From: an uncultured Clostridia bacterium | GTDB lineage: Bacteria > Bacillota > Clostridia > Oscillospirales > CAG-272 | Assembly: GCA_945936265.1 (NCBI GenBank) | Contig: CAMETB010000023.1 | Span: forward strand, 1-14,667 | DNA: 14,667 bases | Direction of reading: 5' to 3' | In this document: positions 1 through 5,742 of the stretch, piece by piece | Layout: each line of letters begins with the position of its first letter | Numbering within the stretch: the first letter of the stretch is position 1 | Translations under genes and position numbers: made by a program | The notes under the pieces: generated by a model | What the model saw: the letters and a program-made list of their open reading frames with translations, nothing else | Told to the model about the DNA's origin: nothing | Databases searched by the model: none

Positions 1-107
1 CTCATCCACCGCTAACGCGGTCCCCCTTCTCCCACAGGAGAAGGCTTTTCGGCGGACGATATAGCGAAACCAACGCATCTTTGCTAAATCCGCCTATCCC
101 CCATCCA
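1..107. repeat. Dispersed palindromic repeat, copy 1 (may continue left of the window)
   Basis: The stretch opens with two perfect small hairpins: ACCGC (8-12) with GCGGT (17-21), and CCTTCTCC (25-32) with GGAGAAGG (37-44). An outer imperfect pairing GGCGGA / TCCGCC closes over about 51-94. Bases 71-107 recur between the response regulator and kinase genes at 10246-10283: CAACGCATCT is shared exactly, and so is the 16-mer TAAATCCGCCTATCCC (85-100 and 10260-10275). No reading frame of note crosses it. This looks like a short, non-coding, non-autonomous dispersed repeat. What moves it, and its true ends, cannot be told from two copies. Confidence 0.6.
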
Positions 108-189
108 AAAATGTAGGGATGCTTTTCACGATTGTATTTCGAGATTTATCCACACTTATCGCCACTTTTTAAAAACTTGCCGAAAATAT

Positions 190-218
190 TTGATTTATCC
201 TTTCTTTTATGGTAGAAT
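190..218 (+). promoter_or_regulatory. SigA-type promoter of the DUF2752 gene
   Basis: TTGATT (190-195), a 17-base spacer, then TAGAAT (213-218). This places the start of transcription just before the AGGGAGG ribosome binding site (229-235) that precedes the ATG at 243. A single perfect DnaA-box-like 9-mer TTATCCACA lies upstream at 146-154, probably by chance. Confidence 0.6.
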
Positions 219-242
219 ATATATCGGTAGGGAGGGACGCGT

Positions 243-668
243 ATGAAAAAGGAAATGAAAGTATTTATAATATCAAATATTGCCGTCGTTTTTGCCGTCG
301 CTCTCTTTGTCGTATTTGCCATGGTGGCAATTCATTACGGGATCTACAAGTGCGCCTTCTTTGAAACTTTTCATCTTTATTGCCCGGGGTGCGGAGGCAC
401 AAGGGCGTTTTTCTCACTTTTGCATTTTGACATTTTATCGTCGCTCAGATATAATCCGGTTCTCGTTGCCGGCATCTTTGTTTATCTCTTTTACGATATA
501 AGGATATTTATTGCAATAAAAAGGAACGAAGAAGGATATTTCGGAAATTGCAAGTACAGGTTGATTATTGCCTATGGAGTGTTTATAATTCTTAATTTTG
601 TAGTAAGAAATGCGCTTCTTCTGGGCTTCGGAATAGACTTGGTCGGCGATATTTTGCCAAAGGGTTGA
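243..668 (+). CDS. DUF2752 family membrane protein
   Basis: The 141-residue protein has the hallmark of the DUF2752 family: CPGCGGTR at residues 47-54, directly after a hydrophobic segment, followed by a loop with RYNP (69-72). Three membrane segments are visible at about 8-32, 72-91 and 107-127, so the cysteine motif sits near a membrane face. The family has no established biochemical role; the paired cysteines suggest metal binding or a redox function, which is inference only. The start is supported by AGGGAGG 7 bases upstream and by the promoter at 190-218. The gene stands alone: the next gene has its own promoter, whose -35 box overlaps this stop codon, and no terminator lies between them. 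Confidence 0.8.
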   Translation: MKKEMKVFIISNIAVVFAVALFVVFAMVAIHYGIYKCAFFETFHLYCPGCGGTRAFFSLLHFDILSSLRYNPVLVAGIFVYLFYDIRIFIAIKRNEEGYFGNCKYRLIIAYGVFIILNFVVRNALLLGFGIDLVGDILPKG

Positions 669-693
669 CTTTTATCTGCCTGTATGATAAAAT
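665..693 (+). promoter_or_regulatory. Extended -10 SigA promoter of the HAD phosphatase gene
   Basis: TTGACT (665-670), a 17-base spacer, then TAAAAT (688-693) preceded by TGA, giving the extended -10 sequence TGATAAAAT (685-693). The -35 box overlaps the stop codon of the upstream gene. The same 9-mer recurs in two other promoters of this window. Confidence 0.7.
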
Positions 694-730
694 GGTGCGG
701 TAACAAGATTTTAAGCCAAGGAGATAGGTT

Positions 731-1297
731 ATGAACGTATTCGATTTTGACGGAACGATATACGACGGCGATAGCGAAACCGATTTTTTCTTTTATTGCT
801 TTTCAAAATATCCTAAGGTGAGAAAGCATATTTTCCCATGTATGGGCTACGGTATTTTGTACTTTTTGCATGTTGTAAATAAAACAACCTTCAAACAGAA
901 ATTTCTGAGTTTCGTCAGATATATAGACGATATTGACGGCGCTGTTGAGAAGTTTTGGGAGAGCCATGAAAAGAACATAAAAAAATGGTATCTCGAAATG
1001 AAATCGCCAAGCGATGTCATAATTTCCGCATCCCCCGAATTTCTTCTTAAACCGATATGCAAAAAGCTCGGCGCAGAGTGCTTAATGGCTACAAGATCGG
1101 ATAAGCACACTGGTGTTTTTGACGGAGTTAACTGTCACGGAGAAGAAAAAGTGCGCAGATTTTATGAAAGATATCCTAACGGTGAAATAGACGAATTTTA
1201 CTCGGACCGTTACTGCGACACTCCCCTTGCAAAACTCGCAAAGAAGGCGTATATCGTAAAAGGCGAGAAACTTTCTTCGTGGAAGAAGTATAAATAG
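731..1297 (+). CDS. HAD-superfamily phosphatase, subclass IB (SerB-like)
   Basis: The 188-residue protein has all four HAD motifs: DFDGT at 5-9 (nucleophile Asp5, acid/base Asp7), a Ser in ISASP at 98-102, a Lys in GEEK at 137-140, and SDRYCD at 158-163 carrying the magnesium-binding acids. The helical insert between motifs I and II (about 15-90) is the subclass IB cap, as in phosphoserine phosphatase and related enzymes. Expected chemistry is hydrolysis of a phosphate monoester in the cytoplasm; the substrate cannot be read from sequence. No signal peptide is seen. The start is backed by AAGGAGAT 5 bases upstream. The gene is monocistronic, with its own promoter in front and an intrinsic terminator seven bases after the stop. 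Confidence 0.85.
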   Translation: MNVFDFDGTIYDGDSETDFFFYCFSKYPKVRKHIFPCMGYGILYFLHVVNKTTFKQKFLSFVRYIDDIDGAVEKFWESHEKNIKKWYLEMKSPSDVIISASPEFLLKPICKKLGAECLMATRSDKHTGVFDGVNCHGEEKVRRFYERYPNGEIDEFYSDRYCDTPLAKLAKKAYIVKGEKLSSWKKYK

Positions 1298-1303
1298 TAA
1301 CAT

Positions 1304-1326
1304 AAAAGCCGCGCACTCGGCTTTTT
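1304..1326 (+). terminator. Intrinsic terminator after the HAD gene
   Basis: AAAAGCCG (1304-1311), loop CGCACT, CGGCTTTT (1318-1325), then a short T run. It lies 7 bases after the HAD stop codon. Confidence 0.8.
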
Positions 1327-1330
1327 CTTA

Positions 1331-1359
1331 TTGAAAATAATTAAGATATGTGATAAAAT
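1331..1359 (+). promoter_or_regulatory. Extended -10 SigA promoter of the ferredoxin/HydS/phosphatase operon
   Basis: TTGAAA (1331-1336), a 17-base spacer, then TAAAAT (1354-1359) within TGATAAAAT (1351-1359). It lies directly behind the preceding terminator and 32 bases before the first start codon. No Rex-like inverted repeat was recognised near it. Confidence 0.7.
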
Positions 1360-1390
1360 TCTATTGTAAAAACAGTATGGAGGGGTATAT

Positions 1391-1654
1391 ATGCCGAAAT
1401 TGACAGTTTGTATAGGCAGTTCCTGCTATCTTAAAGGAGCGGACAAAGTTATAGAAGAAATAAGGAAACTCATAGATGAACATAATCTCAAGACAACACT
1501 TGAGTTTTGCGGTAGCTTTTGTATGGGTGAATGCGGGAACGACGGCGTCAACGTGACTCTTGACGGAGTGCATTATTCTATAAAGCCTGAGGACGTGACG
1601 GAATTCTTTGAAAAAGAAGTCCTCAGAAAATGCGGGGAGGATAACCTGAAATGA
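1391..1654 (+). CDS. Thioredoxin-like [2Fe-2S] ferredoxin (NuoE-like domain), HfsA-type
   Basis: This small 87-residue protein has the cluster pattern of the NuoE / 24 kDa thioredoxin-like [2Fe-2S] fold: Cys7-x4-Cys12 and Cys40-x3-Cys44, with an extra Cys48. It lacks the N-terminal helical part of full NuoE, so it is a stand-alone electron-carrier module. The start follows GGAGGGG. The stop overlaps the next ATG by four bases (ATGA), so translation is coupled to the HydS-type gene. Such small ferredoxins accompany HydS/HfsB proteins in clostridial clusters such as hfs of Thermoanaerobacterium saccharolyticum. A role in passing electrons to or from the HydS-like protein is inferred from position and family. 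Confidence 0.85.
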   Translation: MPKLTVCIGSSCYLKGADKVIEEIRKLIDEHNLKTTLEFCGSFCMGECGNDGVNVTLDGVHYSIKPEDVTEFFEKEVLRKCGEDNLK

Positions 1655-3354
1655 TAAATTATCTTGATTTCAAAAACGCGAGATGCAAGGATTGCTATAA
1701 ATGCTTGCGTGAATGCCCTGTAAAATCAATAAGATTTGAAAACCGTCAGGCAAGGATAATAGAAAACAGGTGCATACTGTGTGGAAAATGCACGCTTGTT
1801 TGTCCGCAGAACGCAAAGAAAGTGCATAGCGAGGCAGACGATGTAAAAGCACTTATAAATTCGGGTGAGAAGGTTATAGCCAGTGTCGCGCCGTCTTTTA
1901 TATCGAGTTTTAAGACGGACGATTTTGCGTCAATGAGAAATGCCCTTAAAAAACTCGGCTTTTACGACGCTGACGAAACCTCGATAGGTGCAAAGGCGGT
2001 GACGGAGGAATACAAAAAACTTCTCGATACGGGAGATTTCAAAAACTTCATAACCTCGGCTTGCCCCGCAGTCAACAGGATGATACAACTTTATTATCCC
2101 GACGCGCTTAAGTATCTTGCACCCGTTGATACGCCTATGATAGCGCACGCCAAAATACTCAAAAGGGAGCACCCCGACTGCAAGGTGGTGTTCATAGGGC
2201 CGTGCATAGCCAAGAAAAGAGAGGCGCACGAGAGTGGGATAGTTGACGGCGTACTTACTTTTGAGGACCTTGCCGCAATGCTACGTGAAAAAGGAATTAT
2301 AATAGCCTCTGCCTCGGGTAATGACGGGGGCGACGATATAAACAAGGCAAAATATTATCCGATAAGCCGCGGAATAATAAAATCATTTGAGAGCCTTGCA
2401 AAAGGATATGAGTATGTGGCGGTTGACGGTACAACCAAGTGCAAGGAAGTACTTGAAAACATAGAAAATCTTTCGGGGATGTTCCTTGAACTCAACTCCT
2501 GCGACTATGCCTGTGTAAACGGTCCGTGCAGTCTTATAAAGAACGGCGGTGCGGTAGAGGCAAATGCAGATATAAGAAGATATGCGGTAAAGGGCACGTC
2601 TGAGGTGCGAGGAATACCTGACGATATAGATTTTTCGTTTGAATACAAGAGAATAGAGCCGAGCATAAAGACAGTCGGCGAGAGGGAAATTGCCGAGATA
2701 CTTGCAAAGACAGGAAAAACAAAGCCCGAGGATGAGTTGAACTGCGGTGCTTGCGGATACTCCACCTGCCGTGAAAAAGCGTGGGCGGTGGCAAACGGAT
2801 TTGCCGATATAGAGATGTGCGTTCCCTACATGAGAGAGCGCGCGGAATCAATGAGTTACGAGATAATACAGAACAGCCCGAACGGAATAATAATTCTTGA
2901 CAACGACTACAAGATACTTGAACTCAACCAGAAGGCAAAAAAAATGCTCGGCATCGACGTAGCGTGTCCGGAAGGGCAACTTGCTTTTGACTGCTTTGAT
3001 GCGGTTGATTTCGTTATGGCTGGCGAGCAGAAAAAGAATGTCTACGGCAAACGCACCTACATACAAAAGAGCAAAATGTACATAGAGATGTCGATAATAT
3101 TCTTAAAAGCGCAAAACGTAATGTTCGCCGTAATGAAAGATATAACGGAAAAGAAGGAGTATGAGGACAGGCTAAATGCGGTGAAACTTGAAACACTCTC
3201 AACAACCGACGAGGTAATAAAGAAACAGATGAGAGTTGCGCAGGAAATAGCCTCCTTGCTTGGAGAAACCACGGCGGAAACTAAGGTTGCGCTTCTTAAA
3301 CTCAAGAATACTCTCCAAAGCGATGAGCAGAGCGAGGAGGAGAAGATAAAATGA
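1651..3354 (+). CDS. hydS: Sensory-type [FeFe]-hydrogenase-like protein (HydS/HfsB) with ferredoxin, H-cluster, FeS and PAS domains
   Basis: The 567-residue protein has these domains in order. A 2x[4Fe-4S] ferredoxin domain carries Cys12/15/18/22 and Cys41/44/47/51. The hydrogenase H-cluster domain spans about 75-320. An Fe-S domain follows, with Cys365, 368, 373 and 390 (CGACGYSTC). A PAS domain lies at about 402-500, then a charged helical tail. The four cysteines that hold the H-cluster are kept: Cys138 in TSACP (135-139), Cys185 in GPCIAKK (183-189), Cys284 and Cys288 in NSCDYAC. The adjacent Cys that relays protons in catalytic enzymes is Ala137, and the usual Met before Cys185 is Gly183. 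These changes, and the PAS domain, are typical of group C (sensory) hydrogenases, so a sensing role is more likely than bulk hydrogen turnover. It shares ATGA overlaps with both neighbours. No signal peptide or membrane segment is seen; expected location is the cytoplasm. Confidence 0.88.
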   Translation: MINYLDFKNARCKDCYKCLRECPVKSIRFENRQARIIENRCILCGKCTLVCPQNAKKVHSEADDVKALINSGEKVIASVAPSFISSFKTDDFASMRNALKKLGFYDADETSIGAKAVTEEYKKLLDTGDFKNFITSACPAVNRMIQLYYPDALKYLAPVDTPMIAHAKILKREHPDCKVVFIGPCIAKKREAHESGIVDGVLTFEDLAAMLREKGIIIASASGNDGGDDINKAKYYPISRGIIKSFESLAKGYEYVAVDGTTKCKEVLENIENLSGMFLELNSCDYACVNGPCSLIKNGGAVEANADIRRYAVKGTSEVRGIPDDIDFSFEYKRIEPSIKTVGEREIAEILAKTGKTKPEDELNCGACGYSTCREKAWAVANGFADIEMCVPYMRERAESMSYEIIQNSPNGIIILDNDYKILELNQKAKKMLGIDVACPEGQLAFDCFDAVDFVMAGEQKKNVYGKRTYIQKSKMYIEMSIIFLKAQNVMFAVMKDITEKKEYEDRLNAVKLETLSTTDEVIKKQMRVAQEIASLLGETTAETKVALLKLKNTLQSDEQSEEEKIK

Positions 3355-4514
3355 CGCCGCTTTTTCTTGAATACGGATATTCTTCGGTAAATCACGTCGG
3401 CGAGGAACTTTGCGGCGACAAGGTGGAGTGTATAACGGAGGGTGATAAAATAACCCTCGTGCTTGCCGATGGGCTTGGCAGCGGTGTAAAGGCAAACATA
3501 CTTGCAACGCTTACCTCAAAGATACTTTGTACGATGATATCAAACGGAATTGATATTGACGAATGTATAGAAACGGTTATACAGTCGTTGCCGGTATGTA
3601 AAGTAAGAGGCGTTGCATACTCTACCTTTTCGGTAATACACGTTGACAAAAGCGGCAAAGGATACCTTTTCGAATTTGATAATCCGCAGGCAATATATAT
3701 TCACGACGGCGTTTGCTCGGACCTTGAAAGGACGGAGCTTAATATTCTCGGCAAAAAGGTTTACAGATCGGACCTTGCACTTTGCGAGGATGACGTAATA
3801 GTGACTATGAGCGATGGCGTTATTCACGCAGGAGTCGGAGCAATACTTGATTTCGGCTGGAACAGGGAAGAGGTAAAGGCGCAGCTTGACAGGGTGGTAA
3901 AACCCGGTATGAGCGCAAGGTGTATATCCTGCCTGCTTACCGCCGCCTGCAATGATTTGTGCCTTGATAAACCGGGGGATGATACGACGGTTGCCGCCGT
4001 AAGAGTGAGAAAAGAATTACAAGTAAACGTGATGGTAGGCCCTCCTGTCGATAAGAGCAAGGACGATTTTTACATAGAGCGCTTTTTGAGCGATGGGGAC
4101 AAAAAGGTAGTTTGCGGAGGAACAAGCTCGCAAATAGTGGCAAGGTACCTTAATACCGATGTAAAAGCCGAACTTACAACCGATGACAGAGAGGTGCCAC
4201 CGATAGGGCATATAGACGGTATTGACTTAACGACCGAGGGCGTACTCACCTTGCGTAAGTTGCTTGTCCTATCCGAAAAATATCTTTCTCCGAGCGATCT
4301 TTCGCCGAAATATTATAAATCGAAGGACGGCGCCTCGCTCCTTGCCGATACTCTTTTTGAAAAAGCGACCCACGTTAAGTTTTTCGTCGGGCAGAGCATA
4401 AATGCGGCGCATCAGGGCTTGCCGATTGACATAACGATGAAACTTAAAATAGTCGAAACTCTCGCCGCCAACCTGCGCAAAATGGGCAAGGTTGTCGAGT
4501 TGTTTTACGATTAA
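3351..4514 (+). CDS. SpoIIE/PP2C-family serine phosphatase with extra C-terminal domain (HfsC-type)
   Basis: This protein has 387 residues. The N-terminal PP2C/SpoIIE-like domain spans about 1-222, with the metal-binding acids in ADGLGSG (Asp40), SDG (Asp155) and GDD (Asp210, Asp211). A second domain at about 223-387 contains VGPP (229-232) and GGTSS (256-260); I do not recognise it as a named family. No kinase, receiver or membrane segment is present. The start overlaps the hydS stop by four bases, and no other gene lies before the terminator at 4565. The equivalent phosphatase gene follows hydS/hfsB in known clostridial clusters. The natural hypothesis is that the redox state of the HydS partner alters this phosphatase, which then dephosphorylates an anti-sigma-antagonist-like target. 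No such target is encoded in this window. Confidence 0.85.
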   Translation: MTPLFLEYGYSSVNHVGEELCGDKVECITEGDKITLVLADGLGSGVKANILATLTSKILCTMISNGIDIDECIETVIQSLPVCKVRGVAYSTFSVIHVDKSGKGYLFEFDNPQAIYIHDGVCSDLERTELNILGKKVYRSDLALCEDDVIVTMSDGVIHAGVGAILDFGWNREEVKAQLDRVVKPGMSARCISCLLTAACNDLCLDKPGDDTTVAAVRVRKELQVNVMVGPPVDKSKDDFYIERFLSDGDKKVVCGGTSSQIVARYLNTDVKAELTTDDREVPPIGHIDGIDLTTEGVLTLRKLLVLSEKYLSPSDLSPKYYKSKDGASLLADTLFEKATHVKFFVGQSINAAHQGLPIDITMKLKIVETLAANLRKMGKVVELFYD

Positions 4515-4564
4515 CGCGCCATACTGTCAAAACGCTAAAAAATATCTGATAGCACTTCACAATA

Positions 4565-4594
4565 AAAATGCGCAGTTCCAAAACTGCGCATTTT
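4565..4594. terminator. Bidirectional intrinsic terminator
   Basis: A perfect 13-base-pair stem: AAAATGCGCAGTT (4565-4577), loop CCAA, AACTGCGCATTTT (4582-4594). A tracts on one side and T tracts on the other let it serve both the phosphatase operon (+) and the convergent ECF gene (-). Its right arm overlaps the ECF stop codon at 4593-4595. Confidence 0.9.
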
Positions 4595-5117
4595 ATTGTT
4601 CTGCTTTTCTTTTTTCTTCAAGCTTGGAAACCACCTTGTAAAGAGGTATTACAAGTGTTGACATTGCTATGTTGCCGACCATATGAACAGCGTCCCAGGG
4701 GAGCCCTGCGGCTATCCACGAAATCGTTGCCTCGAAGGTGAGATGAAACGCTATCGCCTGAAACGGAGCATAAAGAGTGCCAAAGAGTATTCCGTGCAGG
4801 GCACAGGCAAGCGTCGAGAAAACGGCGGTTTTGTAAAGCGACAGATTTTTGGGGATAAGCATAACAAAGCCCCAAAGCACCGTCCATATATAAAGATACG
4901 GTATCCACCATATGTTAAAGCCCGCATACGCACCCGTCAGAAGAACGAAAACATATATGGGGATAAGCGCCTTCTTTCTGTAAACGAGGGTAAATACCGT
5001 TATAAACATCGCTATCGGATGGACGTTTGGCAAAAACTCCATTATGAGTTTGGAAATAAACATAATAGTGCCGAACATTGCGAATATCGCAATATCGACA
5101 AGCCTGCTTTTTTTCAT
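4593..5117 (-). CDS. ECF transporter S component (substrate-binding membrane subunit), substrate unknown
   Basis: The 174-residue, strongly hydrophobic protein has about six membrane segments (near residues 7-26, 33-46, 50-68, 73-88, 97-117 and 143-163) and a charged C-terminal tail. The arrangement matches S components of energy-coupling factor vitamin transporters, which bind the substrate and dock on a shared EcfT-EcfA module encoded elsewhere. The aromatic-rich stretch around GFNIWW (66-71) and the FLPN loop (28-31) are features of this S-component group. The substrate cannot be assigned, because no biosynthetic gene lies next to it and no riboswitch is visible. It is the second gene of an operon: its ATG overlaps the cyclophilin stop codon (ATGA), and its ribosome binding site GGAGA lies inside the cyclophilin gene. 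Confidence 0.75.
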   Translation of the reverse strand: MKKSRLVDIAIFAMFGTIMFISKLIMEFLPNVHPIAMFITVFTLVYRKKALIPIYVFVLLTGAYAGFNIWWIPYLYIWTVLWGFVMLIPKNLSLYKTAVFSTLACALHGILFGTLYAPFQAIAFHLTFEATISWIAAGLPWDAVHMVGNIAMSTLVIPLYKVVSKLEEKRKAEQ

Positions 5118-5590
5118 TCTCCGATAAGTTCCGCTTTCTTTATTCTCATATCAACAATGGGTCTGTCGGAGTAGTCCGTTTTTACCGATGCTATCTCGTC
5201 AACAACGTCCATACCTGATATTACTTTGCCGAATGCGGCGTATTCGCCGTCGAGAAATTTGCCGTCCTCGTGCATTATAAAAAACTGTGATGATGCCGAG
5301 TTTTTGTTACTGCTTCTTGCCATGGAAACGACGCCTCTTTCGTGCGAGAGATCGTTTTTAACTCCGTTCGAGGCAAACTCGCCCTTTATCTTCTCACTTG
5401 AGCCGCCGCAGCCCGTGCCCGTCGGGTCGCCGCCCTGTATCATAAAGCCTTTTATAACTCTGTGGAAAATAAGACCGTCGTAAAAGCCCTCTTTCACCAA
5501 CTTTTTGAAATTTGCGACGGTTATGGGAGCCTTGTCCGGATAAAGCTCAATTTCTATAACTCCGCCGTTTTCCATTTCTATTCTTACCAT
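5114..5590 (-). CDS. ppiB: Cyclophilin-type peptidyl-prolyl cis-trans isomerase
   Basis: The 158-residue cytoplasmic enzyme catalyses cis-trans isomerisation of Xaa-Pro bonds. Cyclophilin active-site motifs are present: FHRVI (42-46, catalytic Arg44), FMIQGGDP (49-56), the Arg/Gln positions in MAR (90-92) and SQFF (101-104), and FLDGEYAAFGKV (112-123). Phe112 stands where human cyclophilin A has Trp121, as in many bacterial forms. There is no signal peptide. The frame is open upstream to 5785, but the ATG at 5590 is the right start: it begins the conserved fold (MVRIEMENGG), follows a GAGG site, and the promoter at 5622-5650 lies just upstream, so the extra 65 residues are not made. It is co-transcribed with the ECF S component. 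Confidence 0.92.
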   Translation of the reverse strand: MVRIEMENGGVIEIELYPDKAPITVANFKKLVKEGFYDGLIFHRVIKGFMIQGGDPTGTGCGGSSEKIKGEFASNGVKNDLSHERGVVSMARSSNKNSASSQFFIMHEDGKFLDGEYAAFGKVISGMDVVDEIASVKTDYSDRPIVDMRIKKAELIGE

Positions 5591-5621
5591 TTTTATATAC
5601 CTCGCAGTACCATTTTTCTTA

Positions 5622-5650
5622 ATTTTATCAAAACCCGCATAAAAAGTCAA
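5622..5650 (-). promoter_or_regulatory. ppiB: Extended -10 SigA promoter of the cyclophilin/ECF operon
   Basis: Read on the minus strand: TTGACT (5650-5645), a 17-base spacer, TAAAAT (5627-5622) preceded by TGA, again giving TGATAAAAT. The -35 box overlaps the ATG at 5650 that opens the ytvI frame on the other strand. Confidence 0.75.
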
Positions 5651-5690
5651 TGATGATACGAAAAAAGTTAACTGAAAAAGCGTTATTTCG

Positions 5691-5718
5691 CCATATCGGG
5701 AATAATATATTTTATAAT
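5691..5718 (+). promoter_or_regulatory. ytvI: Candidate promoter of ytvI, possibly SigE-type
   Basis: TATAAT (5713-5718) is a perfect -10 box but has no good SigA -35 box 16-18 bases upstream. CCATATC (5691-5697), 13 bases before TTTATAAT (5711-5718), loosely fits the mother-cell SigE pattern (GCATATT / CATACAAT). ytvI of Bacillus subtilis belongs to the SigE regulon. The assignment is tentative. Confidence 0.35.
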
Positions 5719-5730
5719 AGAAAAATTGCG

Positions 5731-5739
5731 GGAGGTGAT
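5731..5739 (+). promoter_or_regulatory. ytvI: Perfect Shine-Dalgarno of ytvI that decides the start
   Basis: GGAGGTGAT is fully complementary to the 3' end of 16S rRNA. The in-frame codon at the normal distance, seven bases after GGAGG, is ACG at 5743, followed by GAA AAA TAT CAG. No ATG, GTG or TTG stands there in frame. Confidence 0.7.
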
Positions 5740-5742
5740 AAT

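Noticed and set aside
146..154. Perfect DnaA box TTATCCACA near a palindromic region
   Set aside because: Only one copy was seen, with no cluster, AT-rich unwinding region or dnaA/dnaN gene nearby. A single 9-mer of this kind is not rare enough in a window of this size to suggest an origin.
1304..1390. Rex-type redox operator before the hydS operon
   Set aside because: I looked for a TTGTTAA-N4-TTAACAA-like inverted repeat around the promoter and found none.
4683..5174. Plus-strand frame of about 163 codons opposite the ECF S component
   Set aside because: The translation is very basic and without hydrophobic or domain pattern, as expected from the complement of a membrane protein gene.
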